64,000 nt of DNA, from contig NZ_QWDM01000011.1 of assembly GCF_003996965.1 (NCBI RefSeq), forward strand, positions 62,001-126,000, written 5' to 3'. The stretch comes from Flavobacterium cupreum (GTDB lineage: Bacteria > Bacteroidota > Bacteroidia > Flavobacteriales > Flavobacteriaceae). The notes beneath the pieces are model-generated. The model was given only the letters and a program-made list of their open reading frames with translations, was not told the DNA's origin and made no database searches. Shown piece after piece: positions 28,001-35,937 of the stretch (the first letter of the stretch is position 1; each line of letters starts with the position of its first letter). Position numbers and translations under genes: made by a program.

Positions 28001-28645
28001 TTTGTTGAGTACGTCCTCACTTTTTACGCCCCATAACTCAATCATTTGTTTATTGGCAATTTCAACAATAAAGTCTTTACCTCTAAAGACACACATGGCA
28101 ACAGGGGCCTGCATGATATTATTGATAAACCGGGCATTGCTTTCTTTTAATGCTTCGGTAGTTTTTTTCCTTTCGGTAGTTTCTATAACCGTCACCAGTA
28201 TACCGCCTACTTCTCCGTCTTCTTTTTTAATCGGGCTGTAGGAGAAATCAAAATAGCATTCTTCTGTAAATCCGTTTCTGTTTAAAGGCACCATAAAATC
28301 AGGAGAACTAACAGCTTTCCCGGTCCTTACTTCATCGAACATCGGACTAATAGTTTCCCAGATTTCAGAAAATGTTATTTCTGAGCTTATTCCTAAAGCC
28401 TGAGGATGTTTGCTGGTGCCAAGAATAGGACGAAATGCATCATTATACAACTGCGTGTACTTTTCACCCCAGGCAATATACATTCCAAAAGGATTGTGCA
28501 GCATAACCGTAACCATGGTCTGAAGACTGTTCGGCCAGTTTCCAGGATCTCCGAGAGGAGTTTTGCTCCAGTCCGTAGCACGAATCTGTTCGCCCATTTC
28601 TCCGCCACCCGCCAGAAAATAATGCTCGTTATTTGTATGCCCCAT
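25046..28645 (-). CDS. Soluble seven-PAS sensor histidine kinase
   Basis: A 1199-residue cytosolic kinase with no membrane helix. Seven PAS units follow each other from about residue 25 to 945. Units 2, 3, 4 and 6 share the xxAPvxxxVxxGxxxxxExAN pattern, suggesting internal duplication, while units 5 and 7 are PAS_3-like. A coiled linker leads to HisKA with the phosphate-accepting His in ISSHDLQEPLRK, then HATPase with SDNGIGFDQQY and NGTGIGLAIVKK. A receiver-only regulator gene lies 11 nt upstream in the same operon. This pairing resembles phytochrome-like Rcp systems, but no GAF/PHY or bilin site is seen. Signals could be redox, light or small molecules and are not determinable here. Confidence 0.9.
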   Translation of the reverse strand: MGHTNNEHYFLAGGGEMGEQIRATDWSKTPLGDPGNWPNSLQTMVTVMLHNPFGMYIAWGEKYTQLYNDAFRPILGTSKHPQALGISSEITFSEIWETISPMFDEVRTGKAVSSPDFMVPLNRNGFTEECYFDFSYSPIKKEDGEVGGILVTVIETTERKKTTEALKESNARFINNIMQAPVAMCVFRGKDFIVEIANKQMIELWGVKSEDVLNKPIFEALPETKNQYLVDVLENVYNTGEKFIANEHLVQLPRKGSIENTYINFVYEALTEPDGNISGIVAIATEVTPQVMARSKVVENEQKIRQLVENAPFPIAVYVGEEMTVELANESIINLWGKGNDVIGKSFKDVLPELDNQLVFEQIKNVFDTGKSFHTTNTPLDLTIEGKLQTHYFNYSLTPLYDINGNIYGVMNTGVDLTDLNVAKKKIEESDKRFRNTVKQAPVGITILRGQNYMVEMANEAYLKLVGRSEADFVGRPLFDSLPEVRETVNSLLESVLTTGIPYHGNELPVPINRYGKEEICYFDFLYHPLKEEDGEISGMIVTVTEVTEKVEARKKTELNEERLNIIVDASELGTWELNVKTKDFQYSERYIEIVTGNKNNLTLTHSQLVKHLHPDDLHVREKAFKEAFASGYIHYEARLIWEDQSIHWVEAKGKVFFDLNNQPEKLLGTIRDITEEKQYQEKIEESEKRFRNLVMQSPVPKAILKGSDLVIEMANVALLKNIWKRKESDVQGKKIFDVFPELKQQKYARLLNEVTKTGKVHSESESLLFIEGENGKQKFYIDFEYAPLNEADDTISGIKITLIDVTEKVEARKKIEESEKRFRSLTESIPQLIWETDEKGNALFASGKWLEFTGIHPKGEEEWRSMIHPNDFEENAKTWSHSLATGEPYRCDVRIKNKNGGYRWHTAIGEPVLDKDNKIIKWVGAFTDIQTEKAFTHELEKQVAERTKELEKNNIDLEKMNKELQSFAYISSHDLQEPLRKIQTFATQIIERESQNLSEIGKDKFQRMQNAAQRMQTLINDLLSYSRTSTLERVFEKTDLAEIINEVKEDLKEELEQKNAVVEIIEGCELGVIPFQFRQLIYNLVSNSIKFSKPEITPVIKIKCKIDKGENFNNELLKDKKQYCHISISDNGIGFDQQYNAKIFEVFQRLHGRELYNGTGIGLAIVKKIVENHKGFISAKGELNVGASFDIYIPYSEI

Positions 28646-28656
28646 TCAAATAAAAT

Positions 28657-29103
28657 TTATGGTTGAAGGATGAAATGCTCTTTTACAGGTTGTTTGAAAT
28701 TACTCTCAGCAGTTATGGCAAGTGCATTTCCGATCACTTTTTTTAATTTAGAAAAATCACCGGGTTTCCGGATGTAATACAGTGCCCCTTTTTCATATAC
28801 GTTATCCACAATATTCATGTCAAGCGAAGTCGAAAAGATGATCACCGCAAGGTTTTGAAGTCTCTCAATTTTTTTTATTTCAGTCAGACACTCAAAACCA
28901 TTTTTTCTGGGCATATTTAAGTCCAGAAAAAGGAGGTCAGGAAGATTTTCTGCAGACTTATCAGCTAAGAAATCCATAAGCTGTACACCGTCATTAACCG
29001 TTACAAGTGATACTGGTAAAAGCAGTTCTTCCAGCGCTTCCTTAAAAAAAGCACAATCATCTTCGTCATCGTCTGCAAGTAAAAGATTGTAATTTTGTTT
29101 CAT
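28657..29103 (-). CDS. Receiver-only response regulator (Rcp1-like)
   Basis: 148 residues from the ATG at 29103 (MKQNYNLLLADDDEDD); an upstream frame adding 16 residues is less likely. It is a lone REC domain with the acidic DDDEDD pocket, the phospho-accepting Asp in LLFLDLNMPRKNG, the conserved Thr/Ser in FSTS and the Lys in YIRKPGDF. No output domain is present. Such single-domain receivers pair with PAS-rich kinases as phosphate sinks or relay partners. It is first in an operon with the seven-PAS kinase, whose start lies 11 nt beyond its stop. Confidence 0.9.
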   Translation of the reverse strand: MKQNYNLLLADDDEDDCAFFKEALEELLLPVSLVTVNDGVQLMDFLADKSAENLPDLLFLDLNMPRKNGFECLTEIKKIERLQNLAVIIFSTSLDMNIVDNVYEKGALYYIRKPGDFSKLKKVIGNALAITAESNFKQPVKEHFILQP

Positions 29104-29559
29104 TTTGTTACTGTAAAATTTAATGTGATGCCATTTTTGTTTTAAAAACAAGTCTTTTTTAGATTAATTCGGAATGTGTTTTACCTAAAATGTGTCAAAA
29201 GGTCCAGTCATCTTATTTGTATAACAGGCATTTAAATTTAGGACTACTAAAATGGATTAATTAATCTTAAATCCTATCTGGCTTTTATCCTGCTAATATA
29301 AAACTAATTTTATTAAGGTTTTTATCAAAATTAGTCAATTTAAGCAAGAAAAAAGAGCGAAAAGTTGTGTTATAATTTCCGCTGAATTTAGTAGTGAAAA
29401 GTAGAATCTGAACTTATATATTCCAAAATTTTTTCTGACATGGAGTGCTTAATTTTCCCGTTACTCTTTTAAAATTGTTGTTGGTCGAAATAGTGTGTGA
29501 CAGCATACAAATTTACTTTAAATTTAAATTTTAATGAGCTTACAAACACCCGAGTACTT
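29104..29559. other. Divergent intergenic region before the glycan locus
   Basis: No gene is supported in these 456 bases between the receiver (leftward) and the first fucosidase (rightward). The right end carries the two-part promoter motif listed separately at 29484-29526. The remainder is AT-rich without a recognised repeat. Confidence 0.5.
29484..29526 (+). promoter_or_regulatory. Shared glycan-locus promoter motif, copy 1 (GH29)
   Basis: GTCGAAAT at 29484-29491 is followed 35 nt later (first base to first base) by TAAATTTA at 29519-29526, which is 41 nt before the ATG. Copies with the same layout precede nagB, the first GH92 gene and susC. Similarity to the susC copy also extends upstream: both have AAAATTGT about 12 nt before the GTC. 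Confidence 0.6.
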
Positions 29560-31662
29560 ATGAACCTGATTAAAACTTCTTTTCTGCTGCTGCTTTTTTT
29601 CTTTGCAATACCATCAATTACATCTCAGGAGTTGGTGAAATCCCCGGCACCATTTGGTCCTGTGCCTACACAAAAGCAAGTGAACTGGCATGAAATGGAG
29701 TTTTATGCGTTTGTACATTTTTCGCTAAATACCTTTACCAATAAAGAATGGGGGTATGGAGACGAATCTCCCGAATTATTCAATCCGTCTAATGTGGATG
29801 TACGCCAATGGGCGCGCGTTGCTAAGGAAGCAGGCATGAAAGGCATTATACTGGTGGCCAAACATCATGACGGATTTTGCCTGTGGCCATCGGCTTATAC
29901 AGAACGTTCGGTGAAAAATTCTCCCTGGGAAAACGGAAAAGGTGATCTGGTAAAAGAACTGGCTGCAGCCTGTAAAGAGTATGACTTAAAATTAGGTTTA
30001 TACCTTTCTCCGTGGGACAGAAACCACCCTGAATATGGCAAACCGGAATATATTACGTATTTCAGAAATCAATTGAAAGAATTACTGACCAATTACGGAG
30101 ATGTTTTCGAAATGTGGTTTGATGGTGCCAACGGCGGTGACGGTTATTACGGAGGGGCAAATGAAACCCGAAAAATAAATACATTAGAATATTATAATTG
30201 GGATGAAACCTATAAGATGATCTATAAACTAGCGCCCAAAACACTTGTCTGGGGAGTAGGACCTTCTGAAGCCAGATGGATTGGGAATGAAGAAGGCCGC
30301 GCCGGAAAAACAAACTGGAGCCTTTTGCGTCAAAAGGATGAACTTGCCGGAAAAGTACATTACACAGCATTTATGTCCGGGCATGAAGACGGAGAAAAAT
30401 GGGTTCCCGGAGAAGCTGATGTCTCCATAAGACCGGGATGGTTTTACCATGCGGTGGAAGATGATAAAGTACGCCCACTGGATGAAATGGTGGATATTTA
30501 TTATGAATCAATAGGCCGAAATGCTAATTTATTATTGAATCTTCCGGTGGACAGAAGAGGTCTGGTGCATGAAAATGATGTAGCCCGACTGAAAGAATTA
30601 GTGGCGACTATAAAAGCAGATTTTAAAACAGAACTACTATCCAAAAGCAAAGTAACTGCTGCTAATGTCAGGGGAAACAAAGCGGAGTTTGCTGCCAAAA
30701 ATGTTATCGATGGCAATAAAGATACCTTTTGGGCAACTGATGACACGATAAAATCGGCCTCTATTGAATTCACTTTTGACCAGCCAACAGCAATTGACCG
30801 AATCCTGCTTCAGGAATATATAAAGTTAGGGCAACGCGTGAAAGCCTTTACGGTGGAAGCCAAAGTGGACGGTCAGTGGAAAACTATTGCAAATGAAACC
30901 ACTATTGGTTACAAACGAATTTTAAGACTGGAAAGGGTAGTGGCATCGGTCCTTAGAATAAATATTACCGATTCAAAAGCCAGTGTGGTTATTTCGAATA
31001 TTGAGGGGTACAATGCGCCAACATTTGTACGTGCCCCAGAAATTCAACGTGATAAAAACGGAACGGTTACGATTACTTCTGAACCCGGAAATGCCATCTA
31101 TTATACTGTAGACGGAAAAAACCCAACCCTAAAAAGCAATATATATAAAGGAGCATTCCAATATAATAAAGCAGTTCAGATCAAAGCAATTGCCGTCAAT
31201 CAGGAAGAAAAAATTAGCAGTGCCATAACTACAGCGAAGTACGGAGTATCTAAAGAAAAATGGAAAGTGATTTCTGCCACAAGCGGCGATCTTACTACTG
31301 CAAACCGTATTATAGACGGAAACCCAAATACAGACTGGGGGTTTGGTAATGAATCCAACAAGCTTCCACAGCAGATCATCTTAGATATGGGAGCTGTCCT
31401 GAAAATAAAAGGGTTTACCTATGTTCCGCAACAGGTAGGAAACAATCTTAACCTGATCTCCCATTACGAATTTTACACCAGTACAGACGCCGTAAACTGG
31501 ACCAGACAATCGGAAGGGGAATTTTCGAATATCAAAAATAATCCGATTGAGCAATTTAAAGTATTTGCTGAGGTTAAGGCCCGATACATCCGCTTCGTTG
31601 CCCTTGCTGCAGTCGGAAAAGGACAGTCGGTCTCGATAGCGGAAATAAACGTTATCGAATAG
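29560..31662 (+). CDS. GH29 alpha-L-fucosidase with C-terminal accessory domains
   Basis: 700 residues from the ATG at 29560, with signal peptide SFLLLLFFFAIPSITSQ; a GTG 21 codons upstream is rejected because it falls before the putative promoter box. The GH29 TIM barrel spans about residues 40-360, with the predicted nucleophile Asp188 in EMWFDGANGG, a form seen in subfamily B (alpha-1,3/1,4-fucosidases). Two F5/8-type discoidin-like domains (about 370-490 and 575-700) flank a chitobiase C-terminal-like segment (about 500-565, EPGNAIYYTVDGKNPT). It would remove antennary or Lewis-type fucose from glycans in the periplasm or at the surface. It is the first gene of the glycan locus. Confidence 0.88.
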   Translation: MNLIKTSFLLLLFFFAIPSITSQELVKSPAPFGPVPTQKQVNWHEMEFYAFVHFSLNTFTNKEWGYGDESPELFNPSNVDVRQWARVAKEAGMKGIILVAKHHDGFCLWPSAYTERSVKNSPWENGKGDLVKELAAACKEYDLKLGLYLSPWDRNHPEYGKPEYITYFRNQLKELLTNYGDVFEMWFDGANGGDGYYGGANETRKINTLEYYNWDETYKMIYKLAPKTLVWGVGPSEARWIGNEEGRAGKTNWSLLRQKDELAGKVHYTAFMSGHEDGEKWVPGEADVSIRPGWFYHAVEDDKVRPLDEMVDIYYESIGRNANLLLNLPVDRRGLVHENDVARLKELVATIKADFKTELLSKSKVTAANVRGNKAEFAAKNVIDGNKDTFWATDDTIKSASIEFTFDQPTAIDRILLQEYIKLGQRVKAFTVEAKVDGQWKTIANETTIGYKRILRLERVVASVLRINITDSKASVVISNIEGYNAPTFVRAPEIQRDKNGTVTITSEPGNAIYYTVDGKNPTLKSNIYKGAFQYNKAVQIKAIAVNQEEKISSAITTAKYGVSKEKWKVISATSGDLTTANRIIDGNPNTDWGFGNESNKLPQQIILDMGAVLKIKGFTYVPQQVGNNLNLISHYEFYTSTDAVNWTRQSEGEFSNIKNNPIEQFKVFAEVKARYIRFVALAAVGKGQSVSIAEINVIE

Positions 31663-31739
31663 CATTGGTCGTTGTTAATTGGTCGCTGATTTTTTTAAAG
31701 TTTCTAATTATGTCTTTTGCCGAAGGTTTTACGTTATTA

Positions 31740-31781
31740 GTCGAATTTTTAATTTTTTACATTCATAAATATCTAATTTTA
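31740..31781 (+). promoter_or_regulatory. Shared glycan-locus promoter motif, copy 2 (nagB)
   Basis: GTCGAATT at 31740-31747 and TAATTTTA at 31774-31781, 34 nt apart, with the ATG 35 nt after the start of the second box. Layout is as at the other three copies. Confidence 0.55.
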
Positions 31782-31808
31782 ACATATTAATAAATGAATT
31801 AGAATCAA

Positions 31809-33722
31809 ATGATTAAAGAAGATATACATTTTAAAGAAGCTGGAAAGTTTGAGGAAACACGTTTCGAAAAGATTCACAATGTGATTTTTGAATCGTCTCA
31901 GGAAGCTTCAGTTTTAGTGGCTCAGGAAATAGCAAATATAATTCAACGGAAAGAAGAATTAAATGAACCTTGCGTTTTAGGGCTGGCAACAGGATCTTCT
32001 CCAATTAAAGTTTATGAAGAATTAGTTAGATTACATAAAGAAGAAGGTTTGAATTTTTCAAACGTAGTGACCTTCAATCTGGATGAATATTATCCGATGG
32101 ACCGAAATAATATTCAGAGTTACCATCACTTTATGCATGAGCACCTTTTTAATCATGTGAACATTCTTCCGGAAAATATCAATATTCCCGACGGAAACAT
32201 AAGCAACGAGGATTTACAGCAATATTGCATCGATTACGAAATGAAAATTAAAGCATATGGCGGACTGGATTTTCAGCTTTTAGGAATTGGAAGAACGGGA
32301 CACATTGGTTTTAATGAACCCGGATCACACGTAAATTCAGGAACAAGAAGTATCACGCTGGATCATTTGACGCGTATAGATGCTGCCTCTTCGTTTTTGG
32401 GGATTGACAATGTACCGCGAAAAGCCATTACAATGGGAATTGGTACGGTAAAAAATGCCAAAAGGATTGTACTGCTTGGATGGGGAATCAGCAAAGCGGG
32501 AATTATAAAGAATACTATAGAAGGAGAGATTTCTTCACGCGTACCGGCAACGTATTTACAAGAGCACAACAACACAACATTTGTTTTAGATACAGAAGCT
32601 TCGTCCGAACTAACGAGAGTAAAAACACCGTGGTTGGTTAAATCGGTAGTTTGGACAGAAGAACTAAAACTGAAAGCCGTTGCCTGGTTAAGTGAACTGA
32701 CCAAAAAACCTTTTCTTAAATTAACAGATAAAGATTATAACGACAACGGTATGTCGAGTCTGTTGACAGAAGAAGGAACAGCTTATGACCTGAACATTAA
32801 AATGTTCAACAAAATGCAGCAGACCATCACCGGATGGCCTGGCGGAAAACCAAATGCTGACGATACCTACAGACCGGAACGCGCCACTCCGGAAAGAAAA
32901 AGAATCATCATTTTCAGTCCGCATCCGGATGACGATGTTATTTCGATGGGAGGAACTTTTGACAGGCTCGTCGAGCAGGGGCATGATGTGCATATCGCTT
33001 ATCAGACCTCAGGAAATATTGCAGTTTCGAATGAAGAAGCGCTGAAATTTGCTGAAATTTCAAAAGCATTAAATGCCAATTCTGTGGAATCTGAAAATAT
33101 CATCAACTTTTTGAAAAGCAAAAAAAGCAATGATATTGACTTATTGGAAGTTCGGAAATTAAAAGGATTAATCAGAAGAAGTGAGTCGCTGGCAGCCACC
33201 CGATATTTGGGCTTGCCGGATAGCAATGTCAATTTCCTTGACCTGCCTTTCTATGAAACCGGAACTGTAAAGAAAAATAATCTTTCGGAAGCCGATATTG
33301 AAATCATGTGTGATATTATCGAAAGAATAAAACCGCATCAGATTTACGCCGCCGGAGATTTGGCAGATCCGCACGGAACCCACAAAGTGTGTCTCGATAG
33401 TTTGTTTGAAGCCTTAAAAAGACTAAAAACAAAAAGTTATATGGATGATTGCTGGGTTTGGCTGTATCGCGGTGCGTGGCATGAGTGGGAATCCTATCAG
33501 ATTGAGATGGCGGTTCCAATGAGTCCTGATCAGGTCCTTAAAAAACGTCATGCTATTTTCTATCACCAGTCTCAGAAAGACGGAGTTATGTTTCAGGGAG
33601 ACGACAGTCGTGAATTCTGGGTAAGGGTAGAAGACAGAAACAGACTAACAGCAGAAAAATATCATGCTCTAGGATTAGCAGATTATTCCGCTATTGAAGC
33701 ATTCAAACGTTATTATTTTTAG
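31809..33722 (+). CDS. nagB: Glucosamine-6-phosphate deaminase fused to a PIG-L/LmbE-type deacetylase
   Basis: A 637-residue fusion, the usual Bacteroidota form. The N-terminal NagB domain (about residues 20-290) has the sugar-phosphate loop GLATGSSPIKVYEE, the catalytic Asp region TFNLDEYYPM and GRTGHIGFNEPG. The C-terminal PIG-L domain (about 365-600) has the metal motif SPHPDDDVISMGG and a DLADPHGTHKVC block. NagB converts glucosamine-6-phosphate to fructose-6-phosphate and ammonia; PIG-L enzymes deacetylate GlcNAc-containing compounds. No nagA was seen in the window, so the second domain may supply the missing deacetylation, which is inference. The protein is cytosolic and sits at the end point of the GlcNAc flux from the surrounding locus. 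Confidence 0.93.
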   Translation: MIKEDIHFKEAGKFEETRFEKIHNVIFESSQEASVLVAQEIANIIQRKEELNEPCVLGLATGSSPIKVYEELVRLHKEEGLNFSNVVTFNLDEYYPMDRNNIQSYHHFMHEHLFNHVNILPENINIPDGNISNEDLQQYCIDYEMKIKAYGGLDFQLLGIGRTGHIGFNEPGSHVNSGTRSITLDHLTRIDAASSFLGIDNVPRKAITMGIGTVKNAKRIVLLGWGISKAGIIKNTIEGEISSRVPATYLQEHNNTTFVLDTEASSELTRVKTPWLVKSVVWTEELKLKAVAWLSELTKKPFLKLTDKDYNDNGMSSLLTEEGTAYDLNIKMFNKMQQTITGWPGGKPNADDTYRPERATPERKRIIIFSPHPDDDVISMGGTFDRLVEQGHDVHIAYQTSGNIAVSNEEALKFAEISKALNANSVESENIINFLKSKKSNDIDLLEVRKLKGLIRRSESLAATRYLGLPDSNVNFLDLPFYETGTVKKNNLSEADIEIMCDIIERIKPHQIYAAGDLADPHGTHKVCLDSLFEALKRLKTKSYMDDCWVWLYRGAWHEWESYQIEMAVPMSPDQVLKKRHAIFYHQSQKDGVMFQGDDSREFWVRVEDRNRLTAEKYHALGLADYSAIEAFKRYYF

Positions 33723-33792
33723 TTTTCATTGGTTTAAAATACAATAAATTATTTTTTAAAATGGTTTATTTTGGTTAGTTACCTGTATGTTG

Positions 33793-33823
33793 AAAATGCG
33801 GCCTTAGGGTCGCATTTTTTTTA
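33793..33823 (+). terminator. Terminator after nagB
   Basis: Stem AAAATGCG/CGCATTTT extended by GCC/GGG around a TTA loop, followed by T residues. Confidence 0.8.
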
Positions 33824-33905
33824 TGTGTGGATTTTTTCAACGTAATTTTTGTCTCCCTGAGCGAAGTCGAAGGGCGCAAAGTAATTCCTCCATCAAAATC
33901 AAAAA

Positions 33906-33950
33906 AAAAAGCCGTTGTCAAAGTTTCAAAACTTGACAACGGCTTTTTAA
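33906..33950. terminator. Strong bidirectional terminator between nagB and the LytTR gene
   Basis: GCCGTTGTCAA (33911-33921) pairs perfectly with TTGACAACGGC (33933-33943), with A-rich sequence before and T-rich after. It serves the leftward lytTR gene and backs up the nagB terminator. A repeat fragment with CTGAGCGAAGTCGAAGG lies just upstream (33856-33872). Confidence 0.88.
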
Positions 33951-33970
33951 ACATTCAATAAGTATTTCGT

Positions 33971-34687
33971 TTACATCGGAGAATTTAAAATTCGTTGTTT
34001 GACATGATCGATATACGATCTTCCAATGACATAGCGAAGTCCTTCAATTTCAATACTGTTTCCTTCAACAGCATCAATTTTGTCAATGGCTATGGTATAG
34101 GAACGGTGTATTCTTAAAAAGTTTCTTTCGGGCAATAAATCTGTAAAATCAGATAAGGTGCTGTGAATGATATATTTGCCTGTCAGGGTGTTTATTTTTA
34201 AATAATCTTTTAAACTCTCGATCACCAGGATCTCATTAAAAAAGATTTTTTTCATTCTTTTTTTATCAATCTTAACGAAAATAAAGGGGCTTTCAGTGCT
34301 GCTTTCCAGGGGAGTAGCAGTACTGCTGCTGCTTAATCTCTTGCTTATTTTATTTAATGTTTTCATTAACCTCGGAAACTCAATAGGTTTTACCAGATAA
34401 TCCAGCACATCTAATTCGTAGGTTTCTATCGCAAATTGACTATAAGCACTCGTTATTACAAGTAACGGAGGGTTTTCTAAACTTTTAATGAAATTGATGC
34501 CATCCAGAACCGGCATATTAATATCAAGAAAAATCACATCAACTTTGTTGTTTTTTACAAAATTCAGGCCTTCTATGGGATTGCTGAAAGTAGCTGCAAC
34601 CTCAAAATTTTCGACGGCCTCTAAGTAATTTTTAATAACATTGATTGCTAATGGCTCATCATCGATAATCAAACAATTTATTTTCAT
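33971..34687 (-). CDS. LytTR-type response regulator
   Basis: 238 residues. The N-terminal REC domain (about 1-120) has DDEP near residues 9-12, the phospho-acceptor Asp in DVIFLDINMPVLDG and the Lys in YLVKPIEF. The C-terminal LytTR DNA-binding domain (about 138-235) contains NEILVIESLKDYLKI and LPERNFLRIHRSY. LytTR proteins bind pairs of short direct repeats in front of target genes. It is second in an operon with a LytS-type kinase (69 nt apart) and lies inside the glycan locus, antiparallel to it, so the locus is its natural target. The PUL lacks the more usual hybrid two-component or ECF/anti-sigma regulator. Confidence 0.93.
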   Translation of the reverse strand: MKINCLIIDDEPLAINVIKNYLEAVENFEVAATFSNPIEGLNFVKNNKVDVIFLDINMPVLDGINFIKSLENPPLLVITSAYSQFAIETYELDVLDYLVKPIEFPRLMKTLNKISKRLSSSSTATPLESSTESPFIFVKIDKKRMKKIFFNEILVIESLKDYLKINTLTGKYIIHSTLSDFTDLLPERNFLRIHRSYTIAIDKIDAVEGNSIEIEGLRYVIGRSYIDHVKQRILNSPM

Positions 34688-34756
34688 TTTAGTATAGTAT
34701 TTATTCTTTATAAAAGAATCCGGGGGGGATAGTATAAAAAAATAGTTTAAGCTGAA

Positions 34757-35815
34757 TTAAGATACCTTAATCACTAGCTTTACGACAAAAATATTCTTTT
34801 TATTCTTAAAAGAAAGCTTATAGTCATTTTTATTATATCCTAATTCAAGTCTTTTTTTTACATTTTCAATTCCTATACCACTTGACTTGTTAAAATTGTC
34901 TTTATGTACGGTAATTTCCGGTGTAGGGTTTGAAATCGTAAAATGAAGGAAATTTTCTTTGACCTTAAAACTGATGTCAATCGTGACTTTTCCGGTGTTT
35001 TTGTTTACGCCGTGTTTAAATGCATTTTCAATAAAAGTCAACAATATTATAGGACTGATTTCCTTGTCATGAATATCTCCCGAAACAGACATTTTTACTT
35101 CGAGCCTTTCCCCGTTTCTGATTCGTTCCAGATCAAGGTAATTCTGAATGCAAAGAATTTCGTTTTCCAGGCTTTGTTTTTTATTTTTCGTGTCATAAAG
35201 CATATAACGCATCAGCTCTGAAAGTTTGAGCACAATTTTTGGCGTTTTATCTGATTTTTCTACTGCTAAAGAATAAATGTTGTTGAGCGTATTGAAGAAA
35301 AAATGTGGGGAAATCTGCGATTTCAGGAAAAGTAATTCGGTTTCCAGTTGCGATTTTTCGAGGTCGGTTACCCTTTTTTGTTCCCTTAGAAAGTCAAAAG
35401 TAATCTTGATGGCCGTTACAAAAGTCATGACATAAAGTTCTCCCATCATCATGTCGATCGTGTAATTGAGCGTTAATTTATCTATGGTTTCAGGTCCTTC
35501 AGGCCAGACATTGTGCGTGATTAATAAATAGGTCATATTGAATTTTACCACCACCATAATAAAGATGGCAGATAAAATAGAAAGAACATACAGCAGGTAT
35601 TTTTTTCTATAAATCAGATTGGGCATCAGAATCAGGATATTCAGGTAACAAAGTGCCATGTGTATGGGAAAACCCAATAAATTTGTTTTGAGGGAATAGG
35701 CATAATCGTTAAAATAGCTGCCCCAGCGAAACGTATTAAAAACGAAATAAGTTAACCAAAAGATAATGTGATATTGCAATTGGATGCGGTATAATTTGCC
35801 TGAATTTAAAATCAT
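34757..35815 (-). CDS. LytS/YehU-type membrane histidine kinase
   Basis: 352 residues. Four hydrophobic helices lie in the first 145 residues (for example YHIIFWLTYFVFNTF and YLLYVLSILSAIFIMVVV), then a coiled linker. The His_kinase domain has the phosphate-accepting His in QISPHFFFNTLNNIYS, and the HATPase has ENAFKHGVN and GIGIENVKKRLELGY. No large periplasmic sensor loop is present, so it may sense a membrane-borne signal, an intramembrane partner or a small ligand. It starts divergently from the first GH92 gene, with 122 nt between the starts, and precedes the LytTR regulator. Confidence 0.92.
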   Translation of the reverse strand: MILNSGKLYRIQLQYHIIFWLTYFVFNTFRWGSYFNDYAYSLKTNLLGFPIHMALCYLNILILMPNLIYRKKYLLYVLSILSAIFIMVVVKFNMTYLLITHNVWPEGPETIDKLTLNYTIDMMMGELYVMTFVTAIKITFDFLREQKRVTDLEKSQLETELLFLKSQISPHFFFNTLNNIYSLAVEKSDKTPKIVLKLSELMRYMLYDTKNKKQSLENEILCIQNYLDLERIRNGERLEVKMSVSGDIHDKEISPIILLTFIENAFKHGVNKNTGKVTIDISFKVKENFLHFTISNPTPEITVHKDNFNKSSGIGIENVKKRLELGYNKNDYKLSFKNKKNIFVVKLVIKVS

Positions 35816-35872
35816 GTTATTGGTGGTATTTTGTGACTTTTTTTGATGTTTATCTAAGTTTATGTGTTGTCC

Positions 35873-35914
35873 GTCTAAATTAGTTTTAATAAAAATGGAA
35901 ATTATATAAATTTA
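35873..35914 (+). promoter_or_regulatory. Shared glycan-locus promoter motif, copy 3 (GH92)
   Basis: GTCTAAAT at 35873-35880 and TAAATTTA at 35907-35914, 34 nt apart; the ATG follows the start of the second box by 31 nt. It lies in the divergent region between the LytS kinase and GH92. Confidence 0.58.
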
Positions 35915-35937
35915 AAGTTAAATTAAGATTGTTTTAT

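Noticed and set aside
35929..35937. TTG start for the first GH92
   Set aside because: The ATG at 35938 yields a normal lipoprotein signal and lies at the expected distance from the promoter box.
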